Positions 36,887-46,408 are shown, counted from the stretch's first letter. The stretch is 64,000 nucleotides of DNA from Alteromonas sp. LOR (GCF_000753865.1 NZ_JQFW01000050.1:1-64000); one strand, 5' to 3'. The notes: a model not told the origin generated them from the sequence alone. Translations and numbers: made by a program.

Positions 36887-39721
36887 CTACAAACCATTAA
36901 TAGCCGCTACCGCAATGGCAGAGTTATAAAGAATACCCGTCGCCGTGCTCCACAAACTGAGAGTGTCGCGATATTCAGTATCTAAAGGAACTACTATAGT
37001 ATCCCCAGGGGCTAATCTGCTTTCTAAGGAATACCAATTGAACGCACTAGGCTTATAAACAGAACCGTTTGCTCTTACAACGTAAACGCGGTCATCGTCT
37101 GCTCTAATTTTTAGGCCACCAGACCGAGATATGTAATCGCTTACGTCAACACTAGGGTCGTATATGTGAGAGGTGGGGTATTGTACTTCGCCTAATACAG
37201 TTACCGATTGTGAAATTTTTGGAATGTAAAGCGCGTCACCTTGATTTAAAGAAAGATCAAATTTCTCATTGCCTGCCAACAAAGCCGGTAAATCTATTAC
37301 TAACCTTCCCACGGCGCTTGTCGTTTTTAATCTATCTTTTAATCTCTCTGCCTCTGAAGCACTTACCTGCTGCACATCATCGCTTTTGTCTATACTCAAG
37401 GACGCAATTTCAGATTCTAGCTCTTTGGATAGACGGTCTATTTGCTCCTGTTCACGCACTTTCAATGCTTCACGAGTAAAAATTGCACCACTAGCATAAG
37501 CAAGTTCCGTTAACCCTCCAGCACGGTGAATTACAGATGACAGGGTCTCGCCCTCTTGCAATACATAAGTGCCTGGAAATTTTACTTCTCCAGCAAGCTT
37601 AATAGTTCTGCGCTCGCGCCATTCTGGAATACGTTTTATTAGTAACGTGTCGAGAGGCTTTAGAATAAGCTTTTCATCTAACGACACGGTTTGATGCATT
37701 AGAGCTGCATTAGAAGTTCCATTAGTCTCAAAACGTGTTAATTCCGCATCAAGCATATAGCTAGATTCATTTAGGCCGCCGGCTAAATCGACTAACATTT
37801 GTTTTGTCATACCCTCAACGTAAGGATATACGCCTGGAAATCTTACATCACCGCTTACGGTTACTAATTGCTGTGTAAACCCTTTTGTAGATTGCAGACC
37901 GAGTTCTTCTATCAGCTCGCTTATTAATTCATCTCTAGGTTCGTCTTTTGTGAATACATAAAGGCGATCTAGAGGTTGAAGTGCATCGGTTGTTGCTTCA
38001 TTTAAATTGATGTACTTCAGCTCAGTTTTAAACGTGTCGGCATTTAAACGCGCTAACAAAACAAAGTTAAGCTCGGCTTCTTGGGTGTAGCCCATAGCGG
38101 CACGAAGCGCATTACTAGCTGTTGCTTGCTCACTCAACGGATACTGACCAGGGTTTCTTACCGCACCAAACACAGATACCACGCTTGGTGGTTCGGCCAG
38201 GTTAGTTTGCTTTTTAAGCTGTGATATAACAGGCGCTATGCTGGTTGCTCTTTCTGGTTCGCGATTAAACACATAAATAGTGTCTTTAGGTGTAAGCGCT
38301 ATGTTTGCAGACTTATCGTTGTCTTTAAGGTAGTCGCTATAATTCACATCTAGTGCTGTGATAGCACCCGTTAGGGGGTCTTCGCGAGTAACAAGAATAT
38401 AGTTTAAATCGGGCTGCGCTTTGAAGTCGTGGATATTGCGAAGCACATCATTTAAACGCATACCATCGCGCCAGCCGTATACACCCGGTCTCGCCACATG
38501 GCCTGCTAGTGTTACGCTGTTTTCAAGTGCATCTAAGGATGAACTTACTTCAATAACATCGCCATTTTGAATTGAGTTTTGAGATGCCTTAGTAAGGTTA
38601 ACATTAACTACTTCACGTAGGCCCTGTTTAGTAATCCGTTGTAATCTCACAATATTGCTATAGGCGTTGGGTAATAATCCGCCCGCCAGTTTAATGGCAT
38701 CTCGAACGGTTTGTTCTGAATCTAATTCATATATGGCTGGTCTTGGTACGGCACCTTTAACCGACACGCTGCTACCCTTGGTAGGAATAAACACCACATC
38801 ACCTGCCATTAGGCTAACGTCGCCACTGGTGTCGCCTTTCAGTAGTAAATCGTATAAGTCTAATGCTGCAACCGTCTTTCCGTTACGTTTAACTTCAATG
38901 TTTCGTAACGAACCTATTTCGTTAATACCGCCGGCAGCAAATAGTGCTTGAGTAACAGTAGATAACGAACTGATGGTATAAGATGCAGGCTTGTACGCTT
39001 CGCCTAGTACAAACACTCTAATAGAGCGCAGCTCGCCCATGGTGACATTACTGCGAACACCAATTATGCGATTGCTTATTTCTGCACTTAGTTCTTCTCG
39101 AACCTTCGCAAAAGTTTGGCCTACCACTGAGTAGGGGCCTAATTTAGGTATTTCAATGTCGCCTTGGCGATTTACGGTTAACGAGTAATCTTGTGATTCT
39201 TTCCCATATATTTGTACGCGCAGAGTGTCGCCGGGGCCTAGTACGTATTCACTTGGTACAGGCACATCGGAAACAGGGGCAAACGTACTGGGTTCGCCGG
39301 CGAATAGCTCATAGCCAAATGGCTTAAGTTTGTTATCGCTATCTTTTAGTGAAAAGTCGGTATAAGTAGGTTCGTCTTCCGCTTTTTCGCTCTGCTCGTT
39401 TGGCGAAGACATCAAGTTTTCATTGATGTCTTCAGAGGGCTCTGAAGAGGTTGAGTTTTGTGAGCGCTGCTGCGAGCTGTTTGCAGAATTACGCTGCCCA
39501 ACTAATTCATTCAGTGTGGGAGATGGTTCTGCAGTGCTTCCACTGTTGCCCTGAGTGATTGCACTTAAATCGACACCGTATTGCCGTGCCAAAGACTCCT
39601 GCTGAGCCTTCGGTAACTTGCTAAACATCTCGATTTGTTCTGCGGTGGGGGTGGCGGCGGAGAGTTGCGAGGCCATTGTCATTGATACTAATGATGCAAT
39701 GATTAAACACATTTTCTTCAC
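36887..39721 (-). CDS. Multi-SLBB polysaccharide export protein (Wza-like)
   Basis: A 944-residue exported protein. GTG at 39721 with AAGGGA 6 bases upstream is chosen; signal peptide to about residue 22 (LSAA). After an Asn/Ser/Gln-rich linker comes the polysaccharide-export (PES) domain 'YVLGPGDTLRVQIYGKESQD', then seven SLBB-like units, each marked by a V.G.V..P..Y strand pair: 'FVLGEAYKPASY', 'SVKGAVPRPAIY', 'TLAGHVARPGVY', 'SVFGAVRNPGQY', 'TVSGDVRFPGVY', 'KLAGEVKFPGTY' and 'TVLGEVQYPTSH'. Wza of E. coli is about 380 residues, so this is a long form that may span more of the periplasm. No lipobox Cys after the signal. First gene of the rightmost export block. Confidence 0.85.
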   Translation of the reverse strand: MKKMCLIIASLVSMTMASQLSAATPTAEQIEMFSKLPKAQQESLARQYGVDLSAITQGNSGSTAEPSPTLNELVGQRNSANSSQQRSQNSTSSEPSEDINENLMSSPNEQSEKAEDEPTYTDFSLKDSDNKLKPFGYELFAGEPSTFAPVSDVPVPSEYVLGPGDTLRVQIYGKESQDYSLTVNRQGDIEIPKLGPYSVVGQTFAKVREELSAEISNRIIGVRSNVTMGELRSIRVFVLGEAYKPASYTISSLSTVTQALFAAGGINEIGSLRNIEVKRNGKTVAALDLYDLLLKGDTSGDVSLMAGDVVFIPTKGSSVSVKGAVPRPAIYELDSEQTVRDAIKLAGGLLPNAYSNIVRLQRITKQGLREVVNVNLTKASQNSIQNGDVIEVSSSLDALENSVTLAGHVARPGVYGWRDGMRLNDVLRNIHDFKAQPDLNYILVTREDPLTGAITALDVNYSDYLKDNDKSANIALTPKDTIYVFNREPERATSIAPVISQLKKQTNLAEPPSVVSVFGAVRNPGQYPLSEQATASNALRAAMGYTQEAELNFVLLARLNADTFKTELKYINLNEATTDALQPLDRLYVFTKDEPRDELISELIEELGLQSTKGFTQQLVTVSGDVRFPGVYPYVEGMTKQMLVDLAGGLNESSYMLDAELTRFETNGTSNAALMHQTVSLDEKLILKPLDTLLIKRIPEWRERRTIKLAGEVKFPGTYVLQEGETLSSVIHRAGGLTELAYASGAIFTREALKVREQEQIDRLSKELESEIASLSIDKSDDVQQVSASEAERLKDRLKTTSAVGRLVIDLPALLAGNEKFDLSLNQGDALYIPKISQSVTVLGEVQYPTSHIYDPSVDVSDYISRSGGLKIRADDDRVYVVRANGSVYKPSAFNWYSLESRLAPGDTIVVPLDTEYRDTLSLWSTATGILYNSAIAVAAINGL

Positions 39722-39788
39722 ATCGATTCCCTTAATTATGCGTGATTGTGCCACTAATAGATTCCAGATAACTGCGCACAGGGCGCGG

Positions 39789-39818
39789 ATTCTACATGTT
39801 TCAATTTAAAAATTCCAA
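39789..39818 (-). promoter_or_regulatory. Candidate promoter of the polysaccharide export block
   Basis: Minus strand: TTGGAA (39813-39818), an 18-base spacer, TAGAAT (39789-39794) and the GC-rich CCGCGCCC downstream, about 65 bases before the wza-like start. No JUMPstart/ops element (GGCGGTAG) was seen. Confidence 0.45.
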
Positions 39819-39862
39819 TACCAAAGTATTAATTTTCTGGAAGCGGATCACATTTAAACTAA

Positions 39863-41269
39863 TTACTTTGCAACGCGCCCATACCTATCAGAAAACCTAA
39901 CAATATCGTCTTCGCCAAGATAAGCACCTGACTGAACTTCAATCAGCTCTAGCGGTATTTTACCCGGGTTTTCTAAGGCATGAACCGCACCAATCGGAAT
40001 ATAAACAGATTGGTTCTCTGTAACCAAAGTAGTCTTTTCATCAATAGTTACATTGGCACTGCCCGATACTACAATCCAGTGCTCTGCGCGGTGGTGATGC
40101 ATTTGAACTGATAACTTTTCGCCCGGCTTAACGGTTATGCGCTTAACTTGGAAGCGGTCGCCGTTATCAATAGAATCGTAGCTTCCCCATGGACGGAATA
40201 CTTCGCGATGAAACTCAAATTCTGGGCGCTTTTCTGCTTTTAAATGATTAACAACGGTTTTAATGCTTTGCGCGTCATCTTTATGAGCAACCATTACAGC
40301 GTCTTTGGTTTCTACTACTATTACATCTTCAAGGCCTATAACAGAAACTAGACGCCCTTCTGAATTCACGTAGCTATTTTTGGTATTTTCTAAAATGGTG
40401 TCGCCTACGGAAACGTTGCCGTTCTCATCCTTCTCAGCGGTATCCCATAGGGATGTCCAACTGCCTACATCGCTCCAGCCTGCGTCTAGTGGCACCATGG
40501 CTGCGCTGTCGGTTTTTTCCATCACGGTGTAATCGATAGAATCATCTGGGCAAGTAGCAAAGATATCGTGGTCTACTCGGATAAAGTCTAAATCAGGTGT
40601 TTTAGTATCAATGGCACGCTTACATACATCCAGCATTTCAGCGTTATATTTAGCTAGCTCTTCCAAGTAGCGGCTGGCCTTAAACATAAACATGCCGCTA
40701 TTCCAAAAATAACTACCTGAATCTACGTATTCTTTAGCAGTTGCAAGCTCAGGCTTTTCAACGAATTCTGCTACTTCAAACCCTTCGCCGAGTTCGCTGC
40801 CCGCTTTAATGTAGCCGTAACCTGTATGAGGCTGATCAGGCACTATACCAAAGGTAACTAGCTTGCCTTCTTCTGCCAGCTTTTCTGCTTTTTCTATCGA
40901 GTTGTGAAAAGCTTGGTTATCTTGAATTAAATGGTCGGCTGCTAACACTAGTAGCACTGGATCTTCACCGTTCATTGTGGCGTGAAGCGCCGCTAACGCA
41001 ATGGCTGGTGCAGTGTTGCGGCCAACTGGCTCAAGCAATATGCCACCATGATGGATATCTTTTTGGCGAAGCTGTTCTGCAACCAAAAAGCGGTGCGCAT
41101 CATTACAAATGAAAATAGGGCTTTGGGCTTTAGTGCCTTTTAAGCGAGTAATAGTGTCTTGCAGCATGGTGCTGTCGGAGGTAAGCGATAGGAATTGCTT
41201 TGGAAGTGCTGCTCGCGACTTTGGCCATAAACGGCTACCTGAGCCGCCAGCTAATACTACTGGTTTCAT
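39863..41269 (-). CDS. manC: Mannose-1-phosphate guanylyltransferase / phosphomannose isomerase
   Basis: A 468-residue bifunctional type-II enzyme. N-terminal nucleotidyltransferase domain: '[21 protein letters not shown]' region and '[13 protein letters not shown]'. C-terminal cupin isomerase domain: '[20 protein letters not shown]' and '[12 protein letters not shown]' with metal histidines. Makes GDP-mannose. AAGGA lies before the ATG. Followed upstream by manB. Confidence 0.93.
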   Translation of the reverse strand: MKPVVLAGGSGSRLWPKSRAALPKQFLSLTSDSTMLQDTITRLKGTKAQSPIFICNDAHRFLVAEQLRQKDIHHGGILLEPVGRNTAPAIALAALHATMNGEDPVLLVLAADHLIQDNQAFHNSIEKAEKLAEEGKLVTFGIVPDQPHTGYGYIKAGSELGEGFEVAEFVEKPELATAKEYVDSGSYFWNSGMFMFKASRYLEELAKYNAEMLDVCKRAIDTKTPDLDFIRVDHDIFATCPDDSIDYTVMEKTDSAAMVPLDAGWSDVGSWTSLWDTAEKDENGNVSVGDTILENTKNSYVNSEGRLVSVIGLEDVIVVETKDAVMVAHKDDAQSIKTVVNHLKAEKRPEFEFHREVFRPWGSYDSIDNGDRFQVKRITVKPGEKLSVQMHHHRAEHWIVVSGSANVTIDEKTTLVTENQSVYIPIGAVHALENPGKIPLELIEVQSGAYLGEDDIVRFSDRYGRVAK

Positions 41270-41379
41270 TGTAATATCCTTGGTGAGTGGCGTTAATTAC
41301 CACGTCCTGAAATATGATGCTGATAAGCTAGTATACAAATATTTGTATTGCTATGAAATGGCAAATACAAAAGCAAAAA

Positions 41380-41412
41380 AATGGGGAAACAGCTTTGCGC
41401 TCTGACCCCATC
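41380..41412. repeat. GGGGTCAG-family decayed copy
   Basis: AATGGGGAAACAGC...GCTCTGACCCCAT: outer arms match, centre has diverged. Lies between manC and manB, next to an intact copy. Confidence 0.55.
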
Positions 41413-41429
41413 GCTAATTCAAAAATGAT

Positions 41430-41467
41430 AAAAATGGGGTTAGAACGAAAGTTCTGACCCCATTTTT
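41430..41467 (-). repeat. GGGGTCAG palindrome acting as manB terminator
   Basis: Inverted repeat AAAAATGGGGTTAGAAC-GAAA-GTTCTGACCCCATTTTT with one G-T pair. On the minus strand the hairpin is followed by TTTTTATC, 2 bases after the manB stop codon, so it has the form of an intrinsic terminator. Confidence 0.85.
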
Positions 41468-41469
41468 AT

Positions 41470-42930
41470 TTACTCAGCACGAATAAGCGCGAGCACCTCT
41501 TTAGTTTTTTCTTCCATCAGAGGAATATCACCCTTACTTTCTACATTTAAGCGAATTACCGGCTCGGTGTTCGACTTACGTAAATTAAAGCGCCAATTTC
41601 CAAACTCAAGCCCCAGGCCATCGGTAGTATCAATCACACTTGCTTCAGGTTGATATTTATTGGTAACTCGCTCTAGCGCTGCATCAGCGTCTTTTAGTTT
41701 ACTGTTAATTTCACCCGACGATGGAAATGCTTTTATACGCTCTTTTACCATGCTTGCGAGAGTTTGTTTTTTCACGCACACAAGCTCAGCAATAAGTAAC
41801 CAAGGGATCATGCCTGAATCGCAATAGGCAAAGTCTCGAAAGTAGTGGTGGGCGCTCATTTCACCGCCGTATACTGCATCCTCTTTGCGCATACGCTCTT
41901 TGATAAACGCATGCCCAGTTTTAGATTTTATGGGCGTACCGCCAGCGTTAGCAACGATGTCTTCGGTGTTCCAATAAACGCGCGGGTCGTAGATAATTTT
42001 GCTGTCGGTGTTTTTTTCGATAAAGGCTTCGGCAAGTAACCCTACAATGTAATAGCCTTCAATAAATTCACCGTCGGCATCGAATAAGAAACAACGGTCG
42101 AAGTCGCCATCCCATGCAATACCAAAGTCGGCACCTGACGCTTTTACTGCATCGGCAGTGTCAGCGCGGTTTTCCGGTAGCAGTGGATTAGGAATGCCAT
42201 TAGGGAAGGTGCCGTCTGCATTGTGATGCACCTTTATGAATTCGATAGGGACGTTGTTAGTAAGCATCGCTTTTTCGATAGCATCCAAAGCAGGGCCTGC
42301 AGAGCCGTTACCGGCATTCACTACCACCTTTAAAGGCGTAAAGTTTTCTAGGTTTACGTAGGAAAGCATGTGTTCTACGTAATCATCCATACAAGAGCTT
42401 TCATCATATTGGCCCGTGCTTGATAGCAAATCTTTTTGAATATGCGCTTTACCATTAAAAAACGCATCAGCATCTATAGCCTGACCATTAACGTAATGAT
42501 TAAGTCTGCCATTGACAAACTTATCGCTTAGCTCTTCTGCACGCTCTTTAATCGCATTGAGGCCGGTATCGCCGCTAATAGGAATAGAGCCTGCCTTCAC
42601 AAGCTTCATGCCGTTATAGTTGATGGGGTTGTGACTTGCGGTTACTTCAATACCACCATCTACACCAAGATGCTTTGTGGCAAAGTAAATTTCTTCTGTA
42701 CCAGCCATACCAATATCAGTAACCTTGGCGCCAGCATCTATAAGCCCGGCGGTTAATGCCAGCTTAAGTGGAGTAGAAGTTTGACGAACATCACTACCTA
42801 CTACAACAGTTTTGGCATCTAGCTCTTCCGCGAAGGCATAACCTATGCGGTAAGCCACTTCTTCGGTTAATTGTGAGTTTAGTTCGCCACGAATGTCGTA
42901 GGCTTTAAAACAGGTAATTGGGTTGGCCAT
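41470..42930 (-). CDS. manB: Phosphomannomutase
   Basis: A 486-residue alpha-D-phosphohexomutase: '[15 protein letters not shown]' start, phosphoserine loop '[16 protein letters not shown]', metal loop 'WDGDFDRCF', sugar loop '[13 protein letters not shown]' and phosphate site '[14 protein letters not shown]'. GEMSAHHYF is the CpsG/ManB type. Converts mannose 6-phosphate to 1-phosphate for ManC. Confidence 0.94.
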   Translation of the reverse strand: MANPITCFKAYDIRGELNSQLTEEVAYRIGYAFAEELDAKTVVVGSDVRQTSTPLKLALTAGLIDAGAKVTDIGMAGTEEIYFATKHLGVDGGIEVTASHNPINYNGMKLVKAGSIPISGDTGLNAIKERAEELSDKFVNGRLNHYVNGQAIDADAFFNGKAHIQKDLLSSTGQYDESSCMDDYVEHMLSYVNLENFTPLKVVVNAGNGSAGPALDAIEKAMLTNNVPIEFIKVHHNADGTFPNGIPNPLLPENRADTADAVKASGADFGIAWDGDFDRCFLFDADGEFIEGYYIVGLLAEAFIEKNTDSKIIYDPRVYWNTEDIVANAGGTPIKSKTGHAFIKERMRKEDAVYGGEMSAHHYFRDFAYCDSGMIPWLLIAELVCVKKQTLASMVKERIKAFPSSGEINSKLKDADAALERVTNKYQPEASVIDTTDGLGLEFGNWRFNLRKSNTEPVIRLNVESKGDIPLMEEKTKEVLALIRAE

Positions 42931-43092
42931 TGCTGAGTCTCTAATCCTTTGATGGGGGTGAGGAAAATTGTTCTATAAATGCAGCGTCGCAAGGGCATAT
43001 ATTAAATCATCTAGCGAGTAATATTACTATGCGTATTCTTTTATCTGCTTTTGTTGAAGATAGAGAAAGAACGCATACTGAGTGGTTAGTGG

Positions 43093-43121
43093 AACAAGAA
43101 TGTTGTTCTGACCCCATTTAT
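43093..43121. repeat. GGGGTCAG-family half element at flagellin stop codon
   Basis: AACAAGAATGTTGTTCTGAC continues to CCCCATTTAT and is nearly identical to 46319-46347. The TAA stop of the flagellin gene (complement of 43118-43120) lies within the element's terminal ATTTAT. Confidence 0.75.
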
Positions 43122-44482
43122 GCTGTTTGTTCTGCAATGCCGTTTAGTAGGCCTAATACTTGATTTTCGCTCGACTGGGCCTGTGCTCGCACGCTAATAC
43201 TCGCTTGTTCGACAATTTGACTTTGTGTAAGTGAGGCTGTCTCTGCTGCAAAATCGGTATCGGTAATTCGTGAACGTGCAGCGTTGATATTTTCATTAGC
43301 AATGGCGTTTACGTTTAATGCTGATGTCATTTGATTGAGTTTTGCGCCGTAAAAAGCACGACTTTCACTCACGGTGTTCAGTGCGGCATCAATTTGATTA
43401 AGGGCGGCTTCAGCATTCTGTTCACTGTTGATAGAAGTGCTCTCTAAACTTAAGTCTTCCAGCGTAGCCGGTGTTTTTGTTACTTCTATGTACTCAGTAC
43501 CCTTACCGAGCTTATTCGTGGCAGTAATATCCACTGGCCCTAAACTAAACGCTCTTTCATCCTCATTGCCTAGTGAATCCCATGTAGCGGTAACATTAAA
43601 AACTCCACTACCGATTACTGAAATGATGAGTGGTTGTGAGTTGCTTGAAATAGTTAAAAACTCATTTAGGTTAGACGGTGTTGCGCCATTTTGATCGCCG
43701 CTAAATGAAATTGCGTTTCCATCAATCGTAGCACTACCACTAGTAAGTAATTCACTATCATCATAGCTCGCATCTGAATTGTAACCGTTTGAGGTCAAAA
43801 AGAAGCGAGATTCAACATCGGCTACGTTAGAAATATTATTAGAACCAGCACTCCACGTTGCATTAGTAATAGGCGTACCGGCAAGGTGTTTACCGCTGGT
43901 TGTAAATACTTGTATATCATCGTTTGCGCCGTTGTCGTTTATATTCACCTGAACATTACTCGAACCGGCTGGTATGAAAGCTATGGATTGCAGGCCGCTA
44001 GGAAGAGATTGCGTTACACCCTGAGCGAATCTGTCGCCTAGTGAGGGCACATTATCGCTTAACAGATTGGCATCACCTACTAAGGGGAGTCGGTTGAATA
44101 CTTCGGTTCCATACGCGATAGCATTGAGTTCTAACTTAAGCGCTTGGAATTCTTTATCCAGTGCTGCTCTATCGCTTTTACTATTAATACCGTTTTGAGA
44201 TTGGATGGATAGTTGCCGCATTCGCTGCAGTATAGCGGCAGATTCCTGCAGTCCACCTTCTGCAACTTGTGCATAGCTTATACCGTCATTCAGGTTTCGA
44301 TTCAGCTGCGTATAGGCGTTTCGCTCTGACGTCAGCCGATTAGAGATTTGGAGGCCAGCGCTATCATCAGCAGCGCTGTTTATACGCAGCCCGGAACTTA
44401 AGCGCTCTAGAGATGTGGCCACCGCGTTGCTTCTAAAGGTCGATAACGCTAAAGATTGATACTTGCCTGATACTGATAACAT
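43118..44482 (-). CDS. Flagellin
   Basis: A 454-residue flagellin. The N-terminal D0/D1 region ('LERLSSGLRINSAADDSAGLQ' region, 'LNDGISYAQVAEGGLQE') and C-terminal D1/D0 region ('RITDTDFAAETASLTQSQI') are well conserved. A 200-residue central variable domain rich in Asn, Ser and Asp includes 'DDIQVFTTSGKHLAGTPITN'. Surface filament subunit exported by the flagellar type-III apparatus. No other flagellar gene is near. AAGGAAG precedes the ATG, and a sigma-54-like promoter lies at 44561-44576. The stop codon falls inside a repeat element, so the natural C-terminus may have been altered. Confidence 0.93.
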   Translation of the reverse strand: MLSVSGKYQSLALSTFRSNAVATSLERLSSGLRINSAADDSAGLQISNRLTSERNAYTQLNRNLNDGISYAQVAEGGLQESAAILQRMRQLSIQSQNGINSKSDRAALDKEFQALKLELNAIAYGTEVFNRLPLVGDANLLSDNVPSLGDRFAQGVTQSLPSGLQSIAFIPAGSSNVQVNINDNGANDDIQVFTTSGKHLAGTPITNATWSAGSNNISNVADVESRFFLTSNGYNSDASYDDSELLTSGSATIDGNAISFSGDQNGATPSNLNEFLTISSNSQPLIISVIGSGVFNVTATWDSLGNEDERAFSLGPVDITATNKLGKGTEYIEVTKTPATLEDLSLESTSINSEQNAEAALNQIDAALNTVSESRAFYGAKLNQMTSALNVNAIANENINAARSRITDTDFAAETASLTQSQIVEQASISVRAQAQSSENQVLGLLNGIAEQTA

Positions 44483-44560
44483 GTGCTTCCTTGTTAAATG
44501 TTGACAGTGCGCTAATGTAGCGAGTAAATTTTTATGCTGACGTCATTGAAATTTCACGGA

Positions 44561-44576
44561 TGCAAAGTACAAGCCA
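44561..44576 (-). promoter_or_regulatory. Sigma-54-type promoter of the flagellin gene
   Basis: Minus strand TGGCTTGTACTTTGCA matches TGGCAC-N5-TTGC with the key GG and GC exactly 10 bases apart. It lies about 80 bases before the flagellin start. RpoN control of flagellin is common in polar flagellar systems. Confidence 0.65.
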
Positions 44577-44701
44577 GTTATGATGGAAATGTTGGGCTGA
44601 TTCCATTGATTTCTGATTATCAAGCCCGTGTTATGTTGCTATCGTCAGATTGTGAATTCATACAAATTTAATCTAGAACTAAACGGTGAACATTCGCGAC
44701 T

Positions 44702-45769
44702 ATGAACCTTAAGACGTATGGCTTGGCATGGTGGTATAAGGAGTTTCCTTATACCCAATTCAGTGAAGACTATTGGCGTGTAAGACTTATACAGCACACG
44801 CTGTTACTAGCGTGTTTACTTTTTCCACTTCTATCGTTAATTAATATTTTTGCGTTTAATGCCATTCAACTTGCACTCATAGACGGTATAGGATTTGTAC
44901 TTTCACTCACAGGGTATTTAGCGTTTAGAAAAACAGGCAATATTAAGCTAACCGCATGGCTCATTTCGCTATCGATAACCACTGTCATGCTGATGTATTT
45001 AATAAGTGTTGAAGGTCGTGCTTATTCGCTAGTGTGGGCAACCATTATTTTACCTTTTACATTTTTCTTACTTGGCCGCACCGGCGGCACTCTCCTTTCC
45101 TCTATTACATTATGTGTGTGTATTTACCTCGTTTATACCCAATTAGAAAGTGGCGTTCCCATTACGCTATCGAAAGGCGCGCTTCTTAACGTCATAGAAG
45201 CGGCTATTGTTCAAATACTCTTGTTTCGGTTTTATGAAGGTACTCGCCAAACGACTTTTAAACAATTAAGGGCTGAACATCAGGAGTCGAAACGATTATC
45301 TGAAACCGACTATTTAACCGGTGCATACAACCGATCAAAATTCATCTTTTTAGCTAACACCCTACTGGCAGCAAACGATGCTGACAAGCATTGCATAGTT
45401 ATTTTGGATTTGGACGACTTTAAACACATCAATGATATTTATGGTCATAACATGGGTGATAAAGTATTAAAAATATTTACCCAAGCACTAAGAGAAAATA
45501 CGCGCGAAGAAGATATTATTGCTCGCTGGGGTGGCGAAGAATTTGTTTTATTTCTTAAGAACGTGTCAGTGTCTGAGGCAAACAGTTGTGTAAACAACCT
45601 TCTAAGTGCTGTTCAAGCTTTAACAACCATCGATATCACGATTTCGTTTAGCGCAGGTATTACACGGTGTAGTAGAACGAAAACTATTGACGACTTAATA
45701 AAGACTGCAGATGAAGCCCTTTATCAAGCAAAACGTGATGGGAAAAGTCGCGTTTGTATTGCTAGCTAA
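44702..45769 (+). CDS. Membrane-bound diguanylate cyclase
   Basis: A 355-residue protein: about six membrane spans in residues 30-180, a short linker, then a GGDEF domain (about 195-355). The active site is GGEEF ('ARWGGEEFVLFL'), and an RxxD inhibitory site (REED) stands five residues before it, so product feedback by c-di-GMP is expected. 'ETDYLTGAYNRSKF' marks the domain start. Makes c-di-GMP from two GTP, promoting polysaccharide production and reducing motility in general. No clear SD before the ATG. Confidence 0.92.
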   Translation: MNLKTYGLAWWYKEFPYTQFSEDYWRVRLIQHTLLLACLLFPLLSLINIFAFNAIQLALIDGIGFVLSLTGYLAFRKTGNIKLTAWLISLSITTVMLMYLISVEGRAYSLVWATIILPFTFFLLGRTGGTLLSSITLCVCIYLVYTQLESGVPITLSKGALLNVIEAAIVQILLFRFYEGTRQTTFKQLRAEHQESKRLSETDYLTGAYNRSKFIFLANTLLAANDADKHCIVILDLDDFKHINDIYGHNMGDKVLKIFTQALRENTREEDIIARWGGEEFVLFLKNVSVSEANSCVNNLLSAVQALTTIDITISFSAGITRCSRTKTIDDLIKTADEALYQAKRDGKSRVCIAS

Positions 45770-46077
45770 CTGCAGGGACAGTTGCTATCGCCCTTCAAGT
45801 TTATGGCTTGCGCAAGTGGCTTCTATTGAGGATGGTGCATCTTCCAATAGCCTTGGCTCTTTTTGTTGCGGACGAGCATCGTCAAGTTTCAGTTGAATCA
45901 TGCTGCAAACAACCAAACACAACGCCGTCAGGCGTTGCTTTATCTCGAATAATTGTTTTAGTCACTTATTGCAATATTCAAAGCTCGACAGCTGCGTATA
46001 AAAACTAATGTTTTTCATGCCCTTCTCACAATACTGCCCATAACCTTTTGCGAACCTTCTAGCAGGTAAGGCTATTG
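45770..46077. other. Intergenic region after the diguanylate cyclase gene
   Basis: No convincing gene. A hairpin CAACGCC-GTCA-GGCGTTG at 45920-45937 followed by CTTTATCT may be the terminator of the cyclase gene, 150 bases after its stop. Confidence 0.4.
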
Positions 46078-46289
46078 TGCCTGTCACATTAAGAGTAAGA
46101 GGGTAAAGCTATTGTGCCTGTCACAATAAGAGTATTAGAGGGAAGAGTTTTATGCCTGTCACAATAAGAGGAAGAAGAGTGTTATGCCTGTCACAATAAG
46201 AGTATTCGAAGTTGTTACAGAATGCTTGTTGTGACTATCGGGTTTTGTTAGGTCTTATTTGGAAATAAAGGTGAAATTTTATGCCTGTC
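46078..46289. repeat. Array of TGCCTGTC palindromic repeats (RAYT-associated type)
   Basis: TGCCTGTC occurs at 46078, 46115, 46153, 46185 and 46282. The first four are 32-38 bases apart and share the unit 'TGCCTGTCACAATAAGAG' (one mismatch in the first). In the best copy, ATTGTG-CCTGT-CACAAT is a small hairpin. The same octamer flanks the RAYT transposase gene at 59638-60615 and lies inside the lipoprotein gene at 55410-56852. Confidence 0.85.
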
Positions 46290-46318
46290 TATTTAGTAGG
46301 TCTCTTAGTGTTTAGTTC

Positions 46319-46347
46319 AACAAGAATGTGGACCTGACCCCATTTAT
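46319..46347. repeat. GGGGTCAG-family half element
   Basis: AACAAGAATGTGGACCTGAC followed by CCCATTTAT, nearly identical over 29 bases to the half element at the flagellin stop (43093-43121). Confidence 0.75.
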
Positions 46348-46354
46348 TTTGGGT

Positions 46355-46394
46355 AAAAAAAATGGGGTCAGAACTTTCGTTCTGACCCCATTTC
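46355..46394 (-). terminator. Alpha-operon terminator formed by a GGGGTCAG palindrome
   Basis: Perfect 15-base arms AAATGGGGTCAGAAC/GTTCTGACCCCATTT around TTTC (46360-46393). On the minus strand this is followed by eight T, 15 bases after the rplQ stop: an intrinsic terminator built from the repeat element. Confidence 0.88.
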
Positions 46395-46408
46395 TATTCG
46401 AGTAATAT

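Noticed and set aside
39843-39857. GCGGATCACATTTAA as a possible half copy of the GGGGTCAG family
   Set aside because: Lacks the GGGGTCAG core, so similarity may be chance.
43029-43160. Small plus-strand frame of 43 codons starting MRILLSAF
   Set aside because: Runs through the repeat element into the flagellin gene on the other strand; no SD.
45808-46008. 66-codon plus-strand frame after the diguanylate cyclase gene
   Set aside because: No SD; overlaps the probable terminator of the preceding gene; composition not protein-like.
46078-46192. Regularly spaced repeats resembling a CRISPR array
   Set aside because: Spacers are similar to each other and too short, the unit also occurs singly elsewhere next to a RAYT, and no cas gene is present.
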